This document shows positions 1-12,342 of a stretch of 64,000 bases of DNA, one piece after another. The DNA comes from Inonotus obliquus (Eukaryota > Basidiomycota > Agaricomycetes > Hymenochaetales > Hymenochaetaceae). Position numbers and translations under genes: made by a program. Location: assembly GCA_032164295.1 (NCBI GenBank), contig JAJHTX010000010.1, positions 1,878,693 to 1,942,692 on the forward strand, read 5' to 3'. Position 1 is the stretch's first letter. The number at the start of each line of letters is the position of its first letter. Below the pieces are notes generated by a model. The model was not told the DNA's origin and did no database searches. It saw nothing but the letters and a program-made list of their open reading frames with translations.

Positions 1-744
1 TCAACATTCGACACAGTGAAATAATTAACACAACACATTTATCACTTTTTAAATGTATCATAAAGGTGCATCTTATACTTAGAAAAGTAAATATCCTAAA
101 AAATAAAAATTTTGCCAAAAAACAATTAAGATATGCATAATTTTATGTCATATCTCAAAAACTAAGCAACTTCTTCAGAATTTTTTCTGAACAAAATGAA
201 GAAATCAGGCTCAAAAATGTATGGGTACATAGAAACAGGTCAAAATTGGTGTATCTAAGAGGCTATTGAGAATATATGCATTGTTCACTGAAACTTTCTG
301 CATTAACTAATTGAATTTTGGGTGTTTTCTATCATACTAATGTTATTTAACGTTAAAAAGTAGCATAAATACAATAACATAAGTTGTTTCGCAGTTTGAT
401 AGAGGAAGGGAGAGTGCTTAAAAATCAATAGTGCAATGTCACATGACCGCATAGAGTTCATGAGAGATTTGGTGAACCTGTTCCCAGAAGATGCATTTGT
501 CTATGTTAGGCTCTGATAGTTTCTTAAATTGTTCTATCTTGAAGTATTTGTCCATATAGACCAGAGATTCAAGTACTTAAAGCTCAAAACTTCATGTATT
601 TACTGATTAGTATAGGAATTGAGGATTTACATGACTCGCGGCAAGTGGGACACAAGAATTGACAAGGCTTACTATATTGAGATGTTATTCAAGCTCCGCT
701 CAAAAAAATCAGACTATGTAATATATGAGAGTTGCTAACCCCCA
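1..744. other. AT-rich intergenic, no gene seen
   Basis: No open frame with a recognisable domain and no clear repeat partner elsewhere in the window. The stretch is AT-rich, like the decayed transposon sequence that follows. Confidence 0.5.
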
Positions 745-1153
745 TTCTTATGGTTCTATTATTTATCCTACATTGCGCTCACATAATCTTACACCACTTT
801 GCTCCAGCAGACTCCACTCTACTTCACTGAAGCATATGTACTACTTTGTGTCAGACTGAAGAGAGTCTCTCTGACTCTAGTTTGCTCTTTCACCTTTTCT
901 CCCAACTCCCTCTCCCACTTTACCTCTGGGTCTGTAGTCTATATAAACCCCGTGTATGAGGGATCTAACTCCCTAGCTTAACCTTTTGTACTCTCAGTGC
1001 AATACAGCTTCTGGTCTCTCAGCTTGACTTTTAGCCTCTAGGCTAGCTAGTCCCCTGAACTCTGACTTGACCTTCCAAGACAGGAAGTGTTCTTGTAAAC
1101 TGAACCTCTGATTACATCATTGGTGGTTGAGTAAGACTAGTGTTGCCTTAACA
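745..1153 (+). repeat. LTR-like direct repeat, copy 1
   Basis: This stretch aligns without gaps to 1865-2273 at a constant offset of 1120 bases. Both copies carry a TATA-like motif (tctatataaacccc) about 235 bases before their common end, and both end in tgttgccttaaca. A promoter-like TATA box and a CA end are what an LTR would show. The left boundary is fuzzy and no convincing TG start is visible. Confidence 0.7.
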
Positions 1154-1864
1154 ATACATGTACTTACCAGTAACAATGCAATAGGAAATTCTGTGCCTAT
1201 CAGTCAATGAAAGAGCTCTACATTCTTCTCATCACTAACAGGTTATCTAACAACCTTCAAAACATTGAGACACTTTATCTATTTGCACGTATTGTCATAC
1301 CAGTTATATCACCCATACATCCTGGAGGCACGTGAAAATCTGTACATTATTTTAATAGATGAGGGAAGATGAACTCTGTAAAGGCCAATGGTTGCCAGAC
1401 GATCTCCCCTTTCTCATTATATCCTTTCTCTATAAGAGTATTCTCAGCCACACTATTGTCTCCTGCTCCAGGCCCTTTCTCATCTTTATCTTCATCTTCA
1501 TCTTCATCTTGGGGCCTAACAGTTTCCACTTCTCCCATCATTAAAGAATGAGGCACATGTACCATAACACAACAGGCCTGAGACTTGACAAGGAATGGGA
1601 GGATGATTGAATGTGGGCCATCATCTATGAGGTACTTGTTGAACTCTCAAAACCTTACCTCAAGTTCTGGGCTGTAAATGTTTTGCATGAGTTTGGAACT
1701 AAAGTAGTTACTGTTACAATAAAATTCTATAAGGCAAAACTGTGATTACTTAAGACTTCAACAGTCATCATTACTTGGTCATCTTTTATTACTCATCCTT
1801 GCTGATTCAACTCAGCCTTTATTTATATCGCACATTGCGCATACTATTTCTCTTTCACTTTGTG
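1154..1864. other. Spacer between the two LTR-like repeats
   Basis: About 710 bases with no recognisable gag or pol. It holds only short open frames over a CT/GA-rich simple tract near 1470-1515. If the flanking repeats are LTRs, this would be the internal part of a small non-autonomous (TRIM-like) retroelement. That is inference from size and layout. Confidence 0.4.
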
Positions 1865-2273
1865 TTCTCATAGTTCTATTATTTATCCTACATTGCGCCC
1901 ACATGATCTTACTCTACTTTTCTTCACCAGACTCTACTCCACTCCACTGAAGCTCATGTACCACTTTGCATGTACTGGTGGGAGTCTCCCTAACTCTGGT
2001 TTGCCCTCTCGCTTTTTTTCCCATCTCTCTCTCCCACTTTGTCTAAGGGCCTGTAGTCTATATAAACCCCATGTATAAGGGACCTGACTCCCCAGCTTGA
2101 CCTCTTGTACTCTCAGTGCAATACAGCTACTGGTCTCTCAACTTGACTTCAAGTCTTTCAGGCTAACTAAACCTTTGAACTCTGACTTGACCTTTCAAGA
2201 CAGGAAGTGTCCTTATGAACTAGACCTCTAATTATATTATTGGTAGTTGAGTAAGACCTGTGTTGCCTTAACA
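1865..2273 (+). repeat. LTR-like direct repeat, copy 2
   Basis: Partner of 745-1153, same orientation, with many scattered transitions and no visible gaps. The CA end is followed by gttac. The five bases 731-735 upstream of copy 1 are gttgc, which could be a decayed target duplication, but the matching LTR start is not clean. Confidence 0.7.
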
Positions 2274-2282
2274 GTTACCTTT

Positions 2283-2690
2283 TTTATATATATTGTCACA
2301 CTGTGATTCTGCCATTTTCGGCACCTCAAATCTCTCAAAATACAAACCTTGCCATATCTCCATGAAACCTTGACCGATTTGTGTTATCTAAGTTGCTAAA
2401 TTCATATCTCAATTGTGCTGTCCAAAATGTAACAAACCTGAGCAAATTCGGTGAAGAATGGACCCCGAAATGGTGCAAAATGTTATTTTTTCATGCATTT
2501 GTCTTCCACATTTTTTTCTGTACTCAATTCTGGGTCTGCAGCACTCATAACTGTCTCAGAGCCCTCAGATGGAATAACTGTAGATTTAGAGAGTGAATTT
2601 GAGGTGTATTGTAAGCTGTGTATGCCAGTCTAGGTCATGCCTAAAATACAGAAATCCCCCCATTCTCTCTAAGCTCCTTATGCCTTAGCA
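2283..2690 (+). repeat. Arm of a fold-back repeat family
   Basis: Begins with attgtcacactgtgattctg and a ttttcggcacctca motif. It then follows the same order of words as 17300-17690 (ctaagttgctaaattcat, ctgggtctgcagcac, and a vertebrate-like run of short matches to the end). It is a diverged, non-coding copy of the left arm of the fold-back at 17.3-18.3 kb. Confidence 0.7.
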
Positions 2691-3101
2691 CAAGCCAACT
2701 GAGGCCAAATTTATACATAGAAACTCACTCTAAGTGCCTTGGAAGAGGATTGAGTGCTTCTGAAGACAAAGCTACCAGGGAAGGAAGAAATATGTGCTAA
2801 CAATAATTGAGACTCTGACAATGAGATGAGACATACATAGAGATAATCTGAATCAAGAAACAAATAGAGACTATCTGGTTTATTGAGCAGTGACTGTAGT
2901 GATAATGAATCTGGATCTACTCTGAGAGCAAGACAAGAGAGGAGCAGATTATGGAGAAGTTACTAACACTCGAAATGGTGTTCACCCGAGTCTTATAGAG
3001 GTGGTTACAAGCATCATCAATACTGCAGTCCTTGCCACTCATATATCAAAAATTATTGTCATTAGAAGGTGCACAGCAATAGTTTGTTCTCGAGAGAGCA
3101 G
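2691..3101. other. Gap without recognisable features
   Basis: No gene or repeat partner recognised. The sequence is AT-rich and purine-rich with no long open frame. Confidence 0.4.
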
Positions 3102-6100
3102 TAAAGAAAAATACCGGAGGCTATGATCAATATGGGCTTAATTCTGCAATTCTACCACTTCTTACTTCTTTTTGGACTACGGTACTTCTGTCATCCTATC
3201 TATGCCTATAGTTCTAATAGAATACAAGGCTTCTGTGCTTTGACTAGGCTAAGATCAATTGGGAACTGGTTCTGCAGGCCTTAAGCCAGACTTCTGTGCT
3301 AGTACCAAACCACCAATTATTATGCCTGTCTTCTATCCCAGTACCAAACCACCAAGCTTCAATACCAATAATACTGATACTGTAATGACTACTCATCTTG
3401 GTACTGTTATTTTATAGTCTACAATCAGTCAATACTATGCTCTCGATGATCTGTATGGTTGATACTACACTTTTGACAATCCATACCAAGAGAAAGGTCA
3501 TGAACTACAATCGGTCTACTCTACATTACTACAAGGAGTTAAATTATTAAAAGAATCAAAGCTCCAAGTTTGTTGGTCTGCCTTACTGAACCATCACACT
3601 TCAATACTGACAATTTTGATATTGATACCAGTCGCTCACTCCAGTATCGGCATTCGTGACATGTGCTAGGTCGATACCACACTCTCAATAATCCAATCGA
3701 TGAATGTGCAAGATTGCATGTAGTACTAAAATACCGAGACGAGGGGTGTATGGTTTTAAGTAGGGGAGGGCTAATACATGCCAGTACTTAACCAGTATGG
3801 TCACAGTACTTGTTGTCTATAAAAAGGGAGAGTGAATGGATAGGCCAGAAGCAAAGGGTATGTAATTCTGGTACGAAAAGGACAGGTTAGAATGTGGGAA
3901 AAACTTCAATACAGATCGGTACAAGAGAGAACGTAGCAAAACAAAAGTCTAATACCATAGGAAGAATCTTGGTACAGGTCGGTACAGAAACAAAGGGGTT
4001 AGTACGTAGAAGTATGTTATCAAACAAGAAGATCAGTACAGAAACTAAAGGATGATGTGCAAAATATAAAGGATAATAAAAGGTTGGTACTGTAGGAAAA
4101 ACATCGGTACAGGTTGGTACTGCAAGAAAACAGCTAGCACAGGATGGTATAGTAAGGGACTGAATGAGAGAGACTGGTAGATGAAGGTGTCGATTGGACT
4201 GAGAAGCAAACCTGAGCTCTCATACGGGAGGCTAACTCCGAAGGTTTACTTGAGACGGAACTGGGATGAGATTGGAACGAAGCTCAAGATAAGACTGAGA
4301 CAAAACTGAGAAGGAGGTGAGAAAACACAAGCCCTCATGCTAGAGGCTAGCTCCTAAAATTACCTGGAGAGCTACTATGTACAGAAGGAGATATTTATAC
4401 TACTGTACCATAGTCAGCTCATAATTCCAAAAGGAGAAAGTAAAAAGAGAGATCAAAATACATAAAAGTCTGAAGAAGAATGTCAAAAGAAGAATGAATA
4501 CAGTAGAGCCATCAGGGGGACAACAAGAAAGGGTTAGGGAGGACAAGATACCAATGAAAAAGTAGCATATAGTACCCCTAGATGAAAAGTTCTCAGAACA
4601 AGAGATCTGCACCTCTGTCAATCGATATCGAGATGTTTCAGGTGGTACTGGGCCTGAAACCCTTATCGGATACTGACCCTGAGCTTCTTCAAAGAACCAA
4701 TATGCAAGGTCCAACCATTAGAAATGAATACCAGAGAGAGAAACATCAGATCCATGTTATGGGAGCATGTTGAATTGTCAAAATGTCTTGGTACCAAGTT
4801 TCTCAGCACTTGGTACTCTCAGCACTCTCGGTACCAGGTTTCTTAGCGCTCAGTACCAGTACTCTCAGCATTCAGTACTTTGAGAAATAGGATCAACAGT
4901 TTCTTTGGGTATGCTGGTAAATACAGGAAGGTGTAGAAGAGACCGTACCGTAGCATAGGGTAAGTGTAGAATGAGATACTGGGCTCAATACTGAGCTTAT
5001 CTGCACATAGTTCTCTTCACTGAGAGGAAGATTGAATAATGAATCAGGTCTGCCTTACACTGCTTCGGTCTCAGAGGGAACTACCAATCTGACTCGGAAG
5101 TGAGGCCAAGCAATGCTCAGTTGAGCTAGACAACACATACCGATAAATACTAAGGAGCACAAGTGATCTTATCAATGCCTAGGGACAATTCCAGCATACT
5201 GATTGGTACCGAGCAATAGAGTACTCTGCTGCCAAGGTTTGATTATACTGACATGTCAATATTAGTGCACACTGTCCAATCGCTTAGTAGACACCTAGAC
5301 TGACATTGCACAGATCAGGATACTGGAATGAAGGTAAATCTTAATGATGCATTTCTCCAGACAAGAAGATAACAGAGCCACCATCAGAAGTGCCCTTGCT
5401 ATAGTCTAAAACATGTTATTATTTTAGTACTGGTCGATGACGGTACTGCCACCCTACATCAGTATCACTTGTCGTAAGTTTTCATTAGATTCTTATCTTG
5501 TTCTACTCTATTCTTAGCTTTCTCCTAATAAAACTTCTCATACATTCATCATCTTATATTCCTCCTGATTATATTTTATATTCGTTTCAATCTTATATTT
5601 TCCTTCTTGTACCAGATTGTAGTATGATTCAACTTGTAAATTTCCTCATTTGGTATCTTAAATAGCTACAGTATTATGGTATTTATGGTCTGCATATTCT
5701 ACCGTAGTAAACCAGCTAATCTGAGAGGAGCTTCCAGAATGAAGATCTGGGTTTTGCTCATCTTGTTCAAGTCCTAGTTCATTTATCTCGTCTTGTAGTT
5801 ACTAGTATCAATACGGGTATTCATCAAATATCATCTCTCTTAGCTCTTGCCTCTTGTCTCAAAACTTGCCCCATCAAGACTTCTCACTTTCTTGTCCTCT
5901 CCTCTGCTTTAATCTTACTGCCTTGGTACCGATACCAGATGACTCAGTATCAACAGATTTGTCTTGGTATCAAATGCTGCCTGCTACTTCTCTTTGTAAG
6001 TAGTCATCTAGAGCCTCCCTGTATCCCACTATCTTGTCAGGTCATACTACCTCTCTCAATGACTTGTCTGTGATAGTACAACTTAGTATTGCTACATACT

Positions 6101-6174
6101 CACTCTCTCAATGCACCTAAATTGTACCTCCCTCGTCCGATAATTCTGATACTGGCCATATTCTCACACATTTA
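3102..6174 (+). mobile_element. Element A copy 1, decayed, with element B inside
   Basis: Starts TAAAG and ends TTTA, flanked by gcag and gtag, which fits a decayed 4-base target duplication. Its sequence matches element A copies at 10154-12339 (inverted) and 22654-24342 in order, from the opening ataccggaggct motif to the closing gatactggcc motif. It carries no coding capacity and is rich in GGTACC-like words. Compared with the 22.6-kb copy, most CG dinucleotides here are TG or CA, so this is an old copy. A block at 3705-5021 is absent from the 22.6-kb copy and is element B. The mode of transposition is unknown. Confidence 0.75.
3705..5021 (+). mobile_element. Element B copy 1, nested in element A
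   Basis: About 1.3 kb beginning TGTGCAAG and ending gttctcttcact. The same sequence in the same order lies at 13992-15269, where it interrupts the pol gene of a gypsy element. It includes a tataaaaa motif near 3820, several ggtacaggttggtact repeats and paired gagccctcatgctagaggc-like words. Open frames inside it (for example 4400-4714 on the minus strand) have homologous but diverged counterparts in copy 2 and look like chance frames. No terminal repeats are obvious. Confidence 0.65.
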
Positions 6175-6178
6175 GTAG

Positions 6179-6640
6179 CATGACTACTGCAGACAATTGC
6201 ATACACCCCAAAAGCATATAAGAACAGGTGCATCTCCACTATATGAAATCTGAAACTATCTCATAGTTGACGTATGGTTGAAGACTTGTGAGGATGACAG
6301 AGAACGAGATCAAGACCAGTGCAACTATACTGTATTTGCCGATATATTGAAGAAGAATGGTTATCTACAGATTGACCCAGTGCCTGCACAACTGTCAGTG
6401 TCAGATCTACTTAGCATGACCACACAAGATGGTGTACAAGTCAGCTATGGACTAGCAGCTTCTGTTCTCCACTTTGCAAAGGATGATGTAGGCAGAATAC
6501 AAAGGAACAGTGGAATCTAAACAGGTATAAGTGACAAATCAGCTACTATGTTACAGGTGCACTAATAGAAGATACAGAATGACTGGATTGTAGTTTGAAT
6601 TCCCAAAGACTCCAGTCTGATGCCCCTATGTATATATCAG
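6179..6640 (+). other. Unassigned stretch with one 80-codon open frame
   Basis: An open frame at 6278-6520 encodes about 80 residues with ordinary protein composition (start MKTCEDDRERDQ, end GRIQRNSGI), with no motif that I recognise. It lies between element A and a transposase fragment, so it may be the remnant of a transposon-carried or interrupted gene. I assign no function. Confidence 0.25.
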
Positions 6641-6647
6641 CACAACA

Positions 6648-6878
6648 TTAGGCAGATAATAAGGATGAGACTGACCTGGACTCTATGAGCTGACAGATCT
6701 CAGGAGCCTTGTGTATTAAGCAGTTGTCCATTATGATCATGGTCCTTGGTGCAGGGAATAGATCTATCTTGTTCAGAAGACCATCAATGAATTCCGCAAA
6801 GAGGTTCATATTGAATGCATTCTGGATGACTATGCAGTCAACCATCCCATCAAGACTGATTGTGTTATGAACTCGCAT
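6648..6878 (-). pseudogene. Tc1/mariner-type (DDE_3) transposase fragment
   Basis: The minus-strand frame contains SLDGMVDCIVI, then LFAEFIDGLL, then a hydrophobic strand ending IIMDNCLIHKAPEI. This last part is the second-aspartate block (MDN..IH) of the DDE superfamily endonuclease domain of IS630/Tc1/mariner-like transposases, followed by LIE as in that family. Only about 65 residues remain; the first Asp and last Asp/Glu blocks are missing. The first codons (MRVHNT) come from the LTR starting at 6863, so the gypsy insertion cut this gene on its upstream side. Confidence 0.65.
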
Positions 6879-7198
6879 CTATTCTCTTCTCTTTTTTTTT
6901 ATTCTTCTGTCATCTGACCTGCTAATCACATGCATTTCTTATTTGTCACACTCTCTTAGTAATTTATCACCTGTTCCAGAACCTTCTAGAATATTAGCTT
7001 AGTAATAGTGGCTGTTGCACAGCCACACTATAGGGTATATAAGTAGCTTGTAATACTCCACTATATTCTAGCTTTGACCTGATCTAACCTCTGGTTAGCA
7101 ACAGCCCAATCTATTTTCTTCACTACTACCCTCTTTGCAGCGACTGAGTAAAGGCATAGCCTAGCAGTAAACTAGTGCTGTTAGCTGTCGCTGATATA
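6863..7198 (+). repeat. 5' LTR of gypsy 2
   Basis: Begins TGTTATGAACTCGC and has a promoter-like gggtatataagtagct motif at about 7032-7047. It matches 16666-16995 throughout, ending with gctgttagctgtcgctgatata. Indels and transitions are frequent, so the insertion is old. Confidence 0.8.
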
Positions 7199-7940
7199 AG
7201 ATCAAAGCTATTCTTATTGCTCTATTTCTTTACTTGTTATTTTTACTTTTACTCTTGTCTCATATCGGATCATTGAATGATGGACTCCTACTTCTGCCAC
7301 CTCTGCTATTGCTGTTAAAACTTTGCATAGTAGTTACCAACATCTACCTAGGCTTTCCTATTTTACTATAAAGTGTTACTCTTGGCCCTGTTTGCCAGTT
7401 GACAAAACACCTTTCTCAGCTAGTGCTACCTGATAAGGATTGTAAGATCTAATTGACTAACAGTGTTTTGCAGAAACCTAGGCAAATCATCGACACTCTA
7501 AGTATGCTCTGTCTGTTTTTTAGCAATAGGTAGTATTAACCTGCAGTCTGGTAGTCACCAATGTCTGTCACCCTTAGATTAAACTGGTGCTGAAGATCAC
7601 TCTCTGGGCTCACAAAAGGCATGTGTAGATTAGTCAGATGTTAACAGTTGTAGTCTACGTGTGGATCTTCTAAATTGTTATTGTTATATTAGAAGAACTC
7701 ACACCATGTCACTTTTGTCACTAAGTAACTTCAGAACATGTTCCAGTCCAACCACCTCCTCTGTATTCTCCCATTATCAATCTAACACAGGAAGACTAAA
7801 GGACTGGCCAAGCTCACATCATATACTAGTAGGTGAAGAAGATATATACAAAAACTCATCCATAGAAGAAAGCATAACTTATCACCTGATCAACTTCAAA
7901 AAACGCTCATGCATCAACACTCTACTTTTAGTTACACATA

Positions 7941-9100
7941 TTGCTGGTCTTAGACAGGCTAGATCCTACTCCATCTTGCTTATCTCCAAATGTTAAAAAA
8001 CCCTTACCACCAATTTCTCAGACAAAGAGTGGTCCACTGATGAAAAAATGTCACAACCAGTGTCATCCATTTCTTCATTTGCCATACTCACACTACCACC
8101 TGGACCTTCTAATTCTCCACTGCCTCAACCACTACTGCCGCCACCACAACTATCAATGCTGCTCCCTCCTGATGGATTCACTCCTGATCAATGGAATGCG
8201 ATCCTGACTATCATCTAAACAAGCTCACAGATAGTGACAATGAGAGTAGCACAAGTAATGTCACAGCCTCAGACTTTACACCAGCCAGCTACATTCACCA
8301 AGTCGACTCTTGCTAAGCCTATAGAATTCTTAGGATTAGTGAGTAAATATGAAGACTTCCACTATTCCTGTGCAGTGTACATGCAAGGGGAACAAGAAAA
8401 GTTTCCCAACAATTAAAGTAGAATCTTCTTCGTTCTATTATACATGAAAGGTGAAGAGGCAGCTACTTAGGCAAGGAGCTTTGTTATACAATGAACAACT
8501 CTGGCTGAGCTAATAGCGATAGAAGAAATCTTTGCACAATTCCTGGCACTACTCGACGTCACCTTCAAAGACTAAAACAAGTTGAAGAAAGCCTAGGAAC
8601 TACTACAAGCCTATTGTCAGAAGAAAGATGAAGCAGACTAATGATATAGAGCATCAGATACACTATAACATGGCAGAATAAAGTGATATCTCTAGAGCTC
8701 TTTCTTGTCATCCTCAACCTCAATAGTGCACATACTCTGCACCAGCTGCCCCTCAGTATTATCCTTCTTCAGGTCCACCTTTACTAGCAGCAGATAAGAG
8801 AGATGCTACAGATGTCATGTATAGAGGTATAGGCTAACTGATGGAGATTATCATAGATAGGGCCAATTGTAACAACAAGTGCTACTTCTATCATCAGCTA
8901 GGACACATAGCCAGATTCTGTCTAAAATAATTGGTGAAGATACAAGAGATCTTTCAGAAGATAGAGCCTACAGAATTTCAGGAGTGTGCAGCAGAGTGCA
9001 ACCACATGTATCAGGCTAAAGAAGAAGCTAAAGAAGTACTGGAGACTAGATTGGAGGAACTGGCCAAGGAACAGGCTGAAGAATAGGATTTTATTACCTC
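7941..9100 (+). pseudogene. gag remnant of gypsy 2
   Basis: A frame broken by several stops reads as a retrotransposon capsid region: KPIEFLGLVSKYEDFHYSC and YMKGEEAA around 8300-8470, the usual capsid core pattern. It is followed by a damaged zinc knuckle near 8870-8925 (NNKCYFYHQLGHIARFC), where the second Cys of the CX2C motif is Tyr. A charged coiled-coil-like stretch follows at 8935-9085. Confidence 0.6.
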
Positions 9101-9106
9101 TCAGGC

Positions 9107-10126
9107 ATGAATGTGGCATGCACTGGGGATAAAGAATATTTTGAATCTGGCACCTTTTATATGGACTCTTTTGAATGCGATGATCTGGTAGTCGATCTAT
9201 GTAATCTATATGAAAAATTTCCACAAAACTCACAGAAAATTACAAAAGTAGAACTAGAAAAACAGCCTCTTGTAGAATACTCTTATGATTTCCTTTTTGA
9301 TCTTCCTTCTAATAAAAATATTTATTATGAAAAATCACACTTGAACACAAATGCTTCTCTTGATTTCATTTCTTTAATTCCTTCTCTTTTTGCTCGATTC
9401 TCGGTGCCAAAGGAGAATAAAAAATCTACATACAAGAAAATTTGTCCTAAAAGAAGTCTCCAAGATATTCTGATCCCTCATACTGCAGCATGGGTAGTAA
9501 AGCATTTGAGAGAAGACAAACTCAATTATGCTTTATTGGTATTATAAAGATGAACCTCTTCTGATCAGCAGGCTGAAGTCACAGAAGAGCTAATTGCCTC
9601 CATCAATAAACTACCGAAGGAAGAAGCTCTTGCTGCCGTAAGAAGTTTAAAATGACCCAAATGCTTTGTGTGCAAGATTGGAGCATCACAACTCACGTTA
9701 CCAGTTACACTGCAACACTTAGATAATCTGTGTAAATGGAAGGTTACAGCATTACTGAACAGTAGTTGCACAGGCTCTTATATTAGTTAAACAATTATAA
9801 AGGCCAATAACATTCCCACCAAGAAACTACTTGTCCCGCTTCCTGTTTATAATGCAGAGGGTACACTAAAACCCATTGAAGCAGTAACAGAATGTGTAGA
9901 ACTTTAAATGACAGTGCGAGACCATTCAGAAGTAATAGAGTTGGTAATTACAGAGTTAGGAGACACCCACCTCTTCATAGGATACAAATGGTTGCATCAT
10001 TACAATTTCAGTATAGACCAGACTATAGGGGAGATTGCATTCACCCACTGTCCTAAAGACTGTAGATATGTGCTGAAGGTTGGCAATGTTAAAGACGAAC
10101 TGGATGAAGAGGGAGAGGAGTGAGAA
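9107..10126 (+). pseudogene. Protease region of gypsy 2, catalytic Asp lost
   Basis: An intact 146-codon stretch (9107-9547) of unassigned sequence precedes a retropepsin-like block near 9735-9790. That block reads LLNSSCTGSYIS, where the family has a D-S/T-G triad. Asp to Asn and Gly to Ser are both G-to-A changes, so the protease would be inactive. The downstream part (about 9840-10120) retains the second half of the protease domain and the sequence joining it to reverse transcriptase (FIGYKWLHHYNFSID). The frame then runs into element A. Confidence 0.65.
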
Positions 10127-10153
10127 TAGTGGATGAGTGAAAACAACAACTGG

Positions 10154-12339
10154 TAAATGTGTGAGAAAGCGGCCGGTATCAGAAGTACCAGACAAGGGGG
10201 GTACAATTTAGGTGCGTTGGGAGGGCCGGTACATAGCGGTACTTAGTCGTACTGTCACAGACAGGTTGTTGAAAGAGACAATTAGGCCTGGTGAGATAGT
10301 AAAATACAGAGAGATACTAAAAGACTGCTCAAGAAGAGAAATAGCAGGTGACGATCAGTACCGAGATGAGTCCATTGCTACTAAGTCATTTATCATTGGT
10401 ACTGAGGCAGGAAAGCAAAGCAGAGGAAGAGACGAGCAGATGAAGAGTTCTTGATGAGATGAGTCGCGATACAAGAGGTGAGTACTACGAAAGACAATGT
10501 TGACAACTATCAGTATCAATACTGGCAACCACAAGATGAGACAAATAAACTGGGACTTGAACGAGGTGAGCAAAACTCAGATCTTCACTCCGAAAGCTTC
10601 TCTCAGATTAGCTGGTTTGCTATGGTAGAACATGCAGGCTATAAATACCATAATACCATAGTTATTTAAGATACCAAATGAGGAATTTTTACAAGTCAAA
10701 TCGTATCACAATCTGGTACAAGAATGAGAACATAAGGTCAAAATAAATGTAAAGTTATAATCAGGGGGAACATAAGATGACAAATGAATGAAAAGTTTTA
10801 TTAAGAGGAAGCAAAGGATAGGGTAGAACAAGACAAGAATCTAATAAAAACTCACGACAAGTGATACTGATGCAGGATGGCGGTATCGATGTCAATCAAT
10901 GCTAAAATAAGGACATGTTTCAGACTATGGCAAGGGCGCTCCTGCTGATGGCCCTGTCATCTTCTTCTTCGAAGAAGCGCGTCATTGAGATTTACCTTTA
11001 TTCTGATCTTCTGATCTATGCAACGTCAGTCTGGGTATCTACTGAGCGATCAGACAGTGTGTGCCAATGTTGACATGTCGGTATAGCCTAACCTTGACAG
11101 TGGAGTACTCTATTGCTTGGTACCAATCTGTACGCTGATATTATCCCTAGGCATCAATAAGACTGCTCGTGCCCCTTAGTATCTATCAGTATGCATTGCC
11201 TGGCTTGATTGGGCATTGCTTGGCCTTACTTCTGAGTCAGATTAGTGGTTCTCTCTGTGATCGAAGCAGTATATGGTAGATCTGATTTATTTTCCAACCT
11301 TCCTCTGTCAGCGATGCACTTAGGCCAGCTCACAATAGAGGGCCAGGCTACATTAACTTGATCAGGGAGAGTAGAGGAGAGAGAGGAGAGTGAGCTTGAA
11401 CGACACTAGCCGGTGTATTGACAAGGTCGAAACTGGGGAGTACAGGTGAACGCGCCTCCTACCTATATCCTGGGAGCACGTGAACTACCTACTATCTATA
11501 TACAAGTCATAGAATGAGATAGAATGTCATGGAATGTCCCCGGAATCTTCCGAAACGGACTAAGGTCAGATGATAGGAAAGGATTAGTAAGAGACAATGA
11601 TTAGTGATAGGAAGTTAGTAAGCGCAATTAGTTAAGAAGGTAGTGACATAAACAAAGAGAAATATAAAAGAAAAGAAATAAATAGAAGTGTTTATGACAT
11701 CCTCTCGACATAGATCATCGAGGGTGCGATATCAACCTAGTACATATCATGTATGCTAGTACTAGAGTGGGCAACTGGTATCAATCTTAGTATTGTCAGT
11801 ATCAATGTGTGGCAGTTCAGTAAGGCAGACTAATAGACTTGGAGCCTCAATACTTTTGATGAATCAACTTCTTGTAGCAACGTAGGGCAGACTGATTGCA
11901 GTTCATGACCTTTCTCTCGGTATGTACCATCAAGAGTGTAGTATTGACTATATGGAACGTCGAAGGCATAATATCAACTAATTGTAGACTATTAAATGTC
12001 GGTATCAGGGTGGGTAGTCGGTATAGTATTGGTATCATCAGTATGAAAGCTTGGTAGTTCGGTACTGCAATGGAAGATGGGTATAAGAATTGGTGGTTCA
12101 GTACTGGTGCAGAAGTCTGGCTTAAAGCCTGCAGGACCGGTTCTTGATTGTCTTAGCCTGGTCACATCACAAAAGCCTCGTATTCTGTCTGAACTGTAAG
12201 GTGTAGATAGGACGACAGAAGTACCGTAGTCTGAAGAGAAGTAAGAAGTGGTAGAATTGCCGAAGATTGTTAATTGGAAGAAGCAGTAGAATTGCAGAAT
12301 TAAGTCTATATCGACCGTAGCCTCTGGTATTTCTCTTTA
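10154..12339 (-). mobile_element. Element A copy 2 (inverted) inside gypsy 2
   Basis: Bounded by CTGG|TAAATGTG on the left and CTCTTTA|CCAG on the right. Read on the minus strand it matches copies 1 and 3 (opening taaagagaaatacc, closing with the gatactgg... motif). CTGG and CCAG are the two single-transition products of CCGG, consistent with a CCGG target duplication that has since lost its CpG. It interrupts the gypsy 2 polyprotein between protease and RT. The interior (about 11330-11700) includes a segment not shared with the other copies. Confidence 0.75.
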
Positions 12340-12342
12340 CCA

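Noticed and set aside
1347..1565. Acidic open frame (DEDEDEDKDE)
   Set aside because: It follows from a cttcatcttcat simple repeat inside the spacer of the LTR-like pair, and no domain is present.
4400..4879. Paired hydrophobic minus-strand frames in both B copies
   Set aside because: They are similar only because the underlying repeats are; the frames end at different points and carry no family signature.
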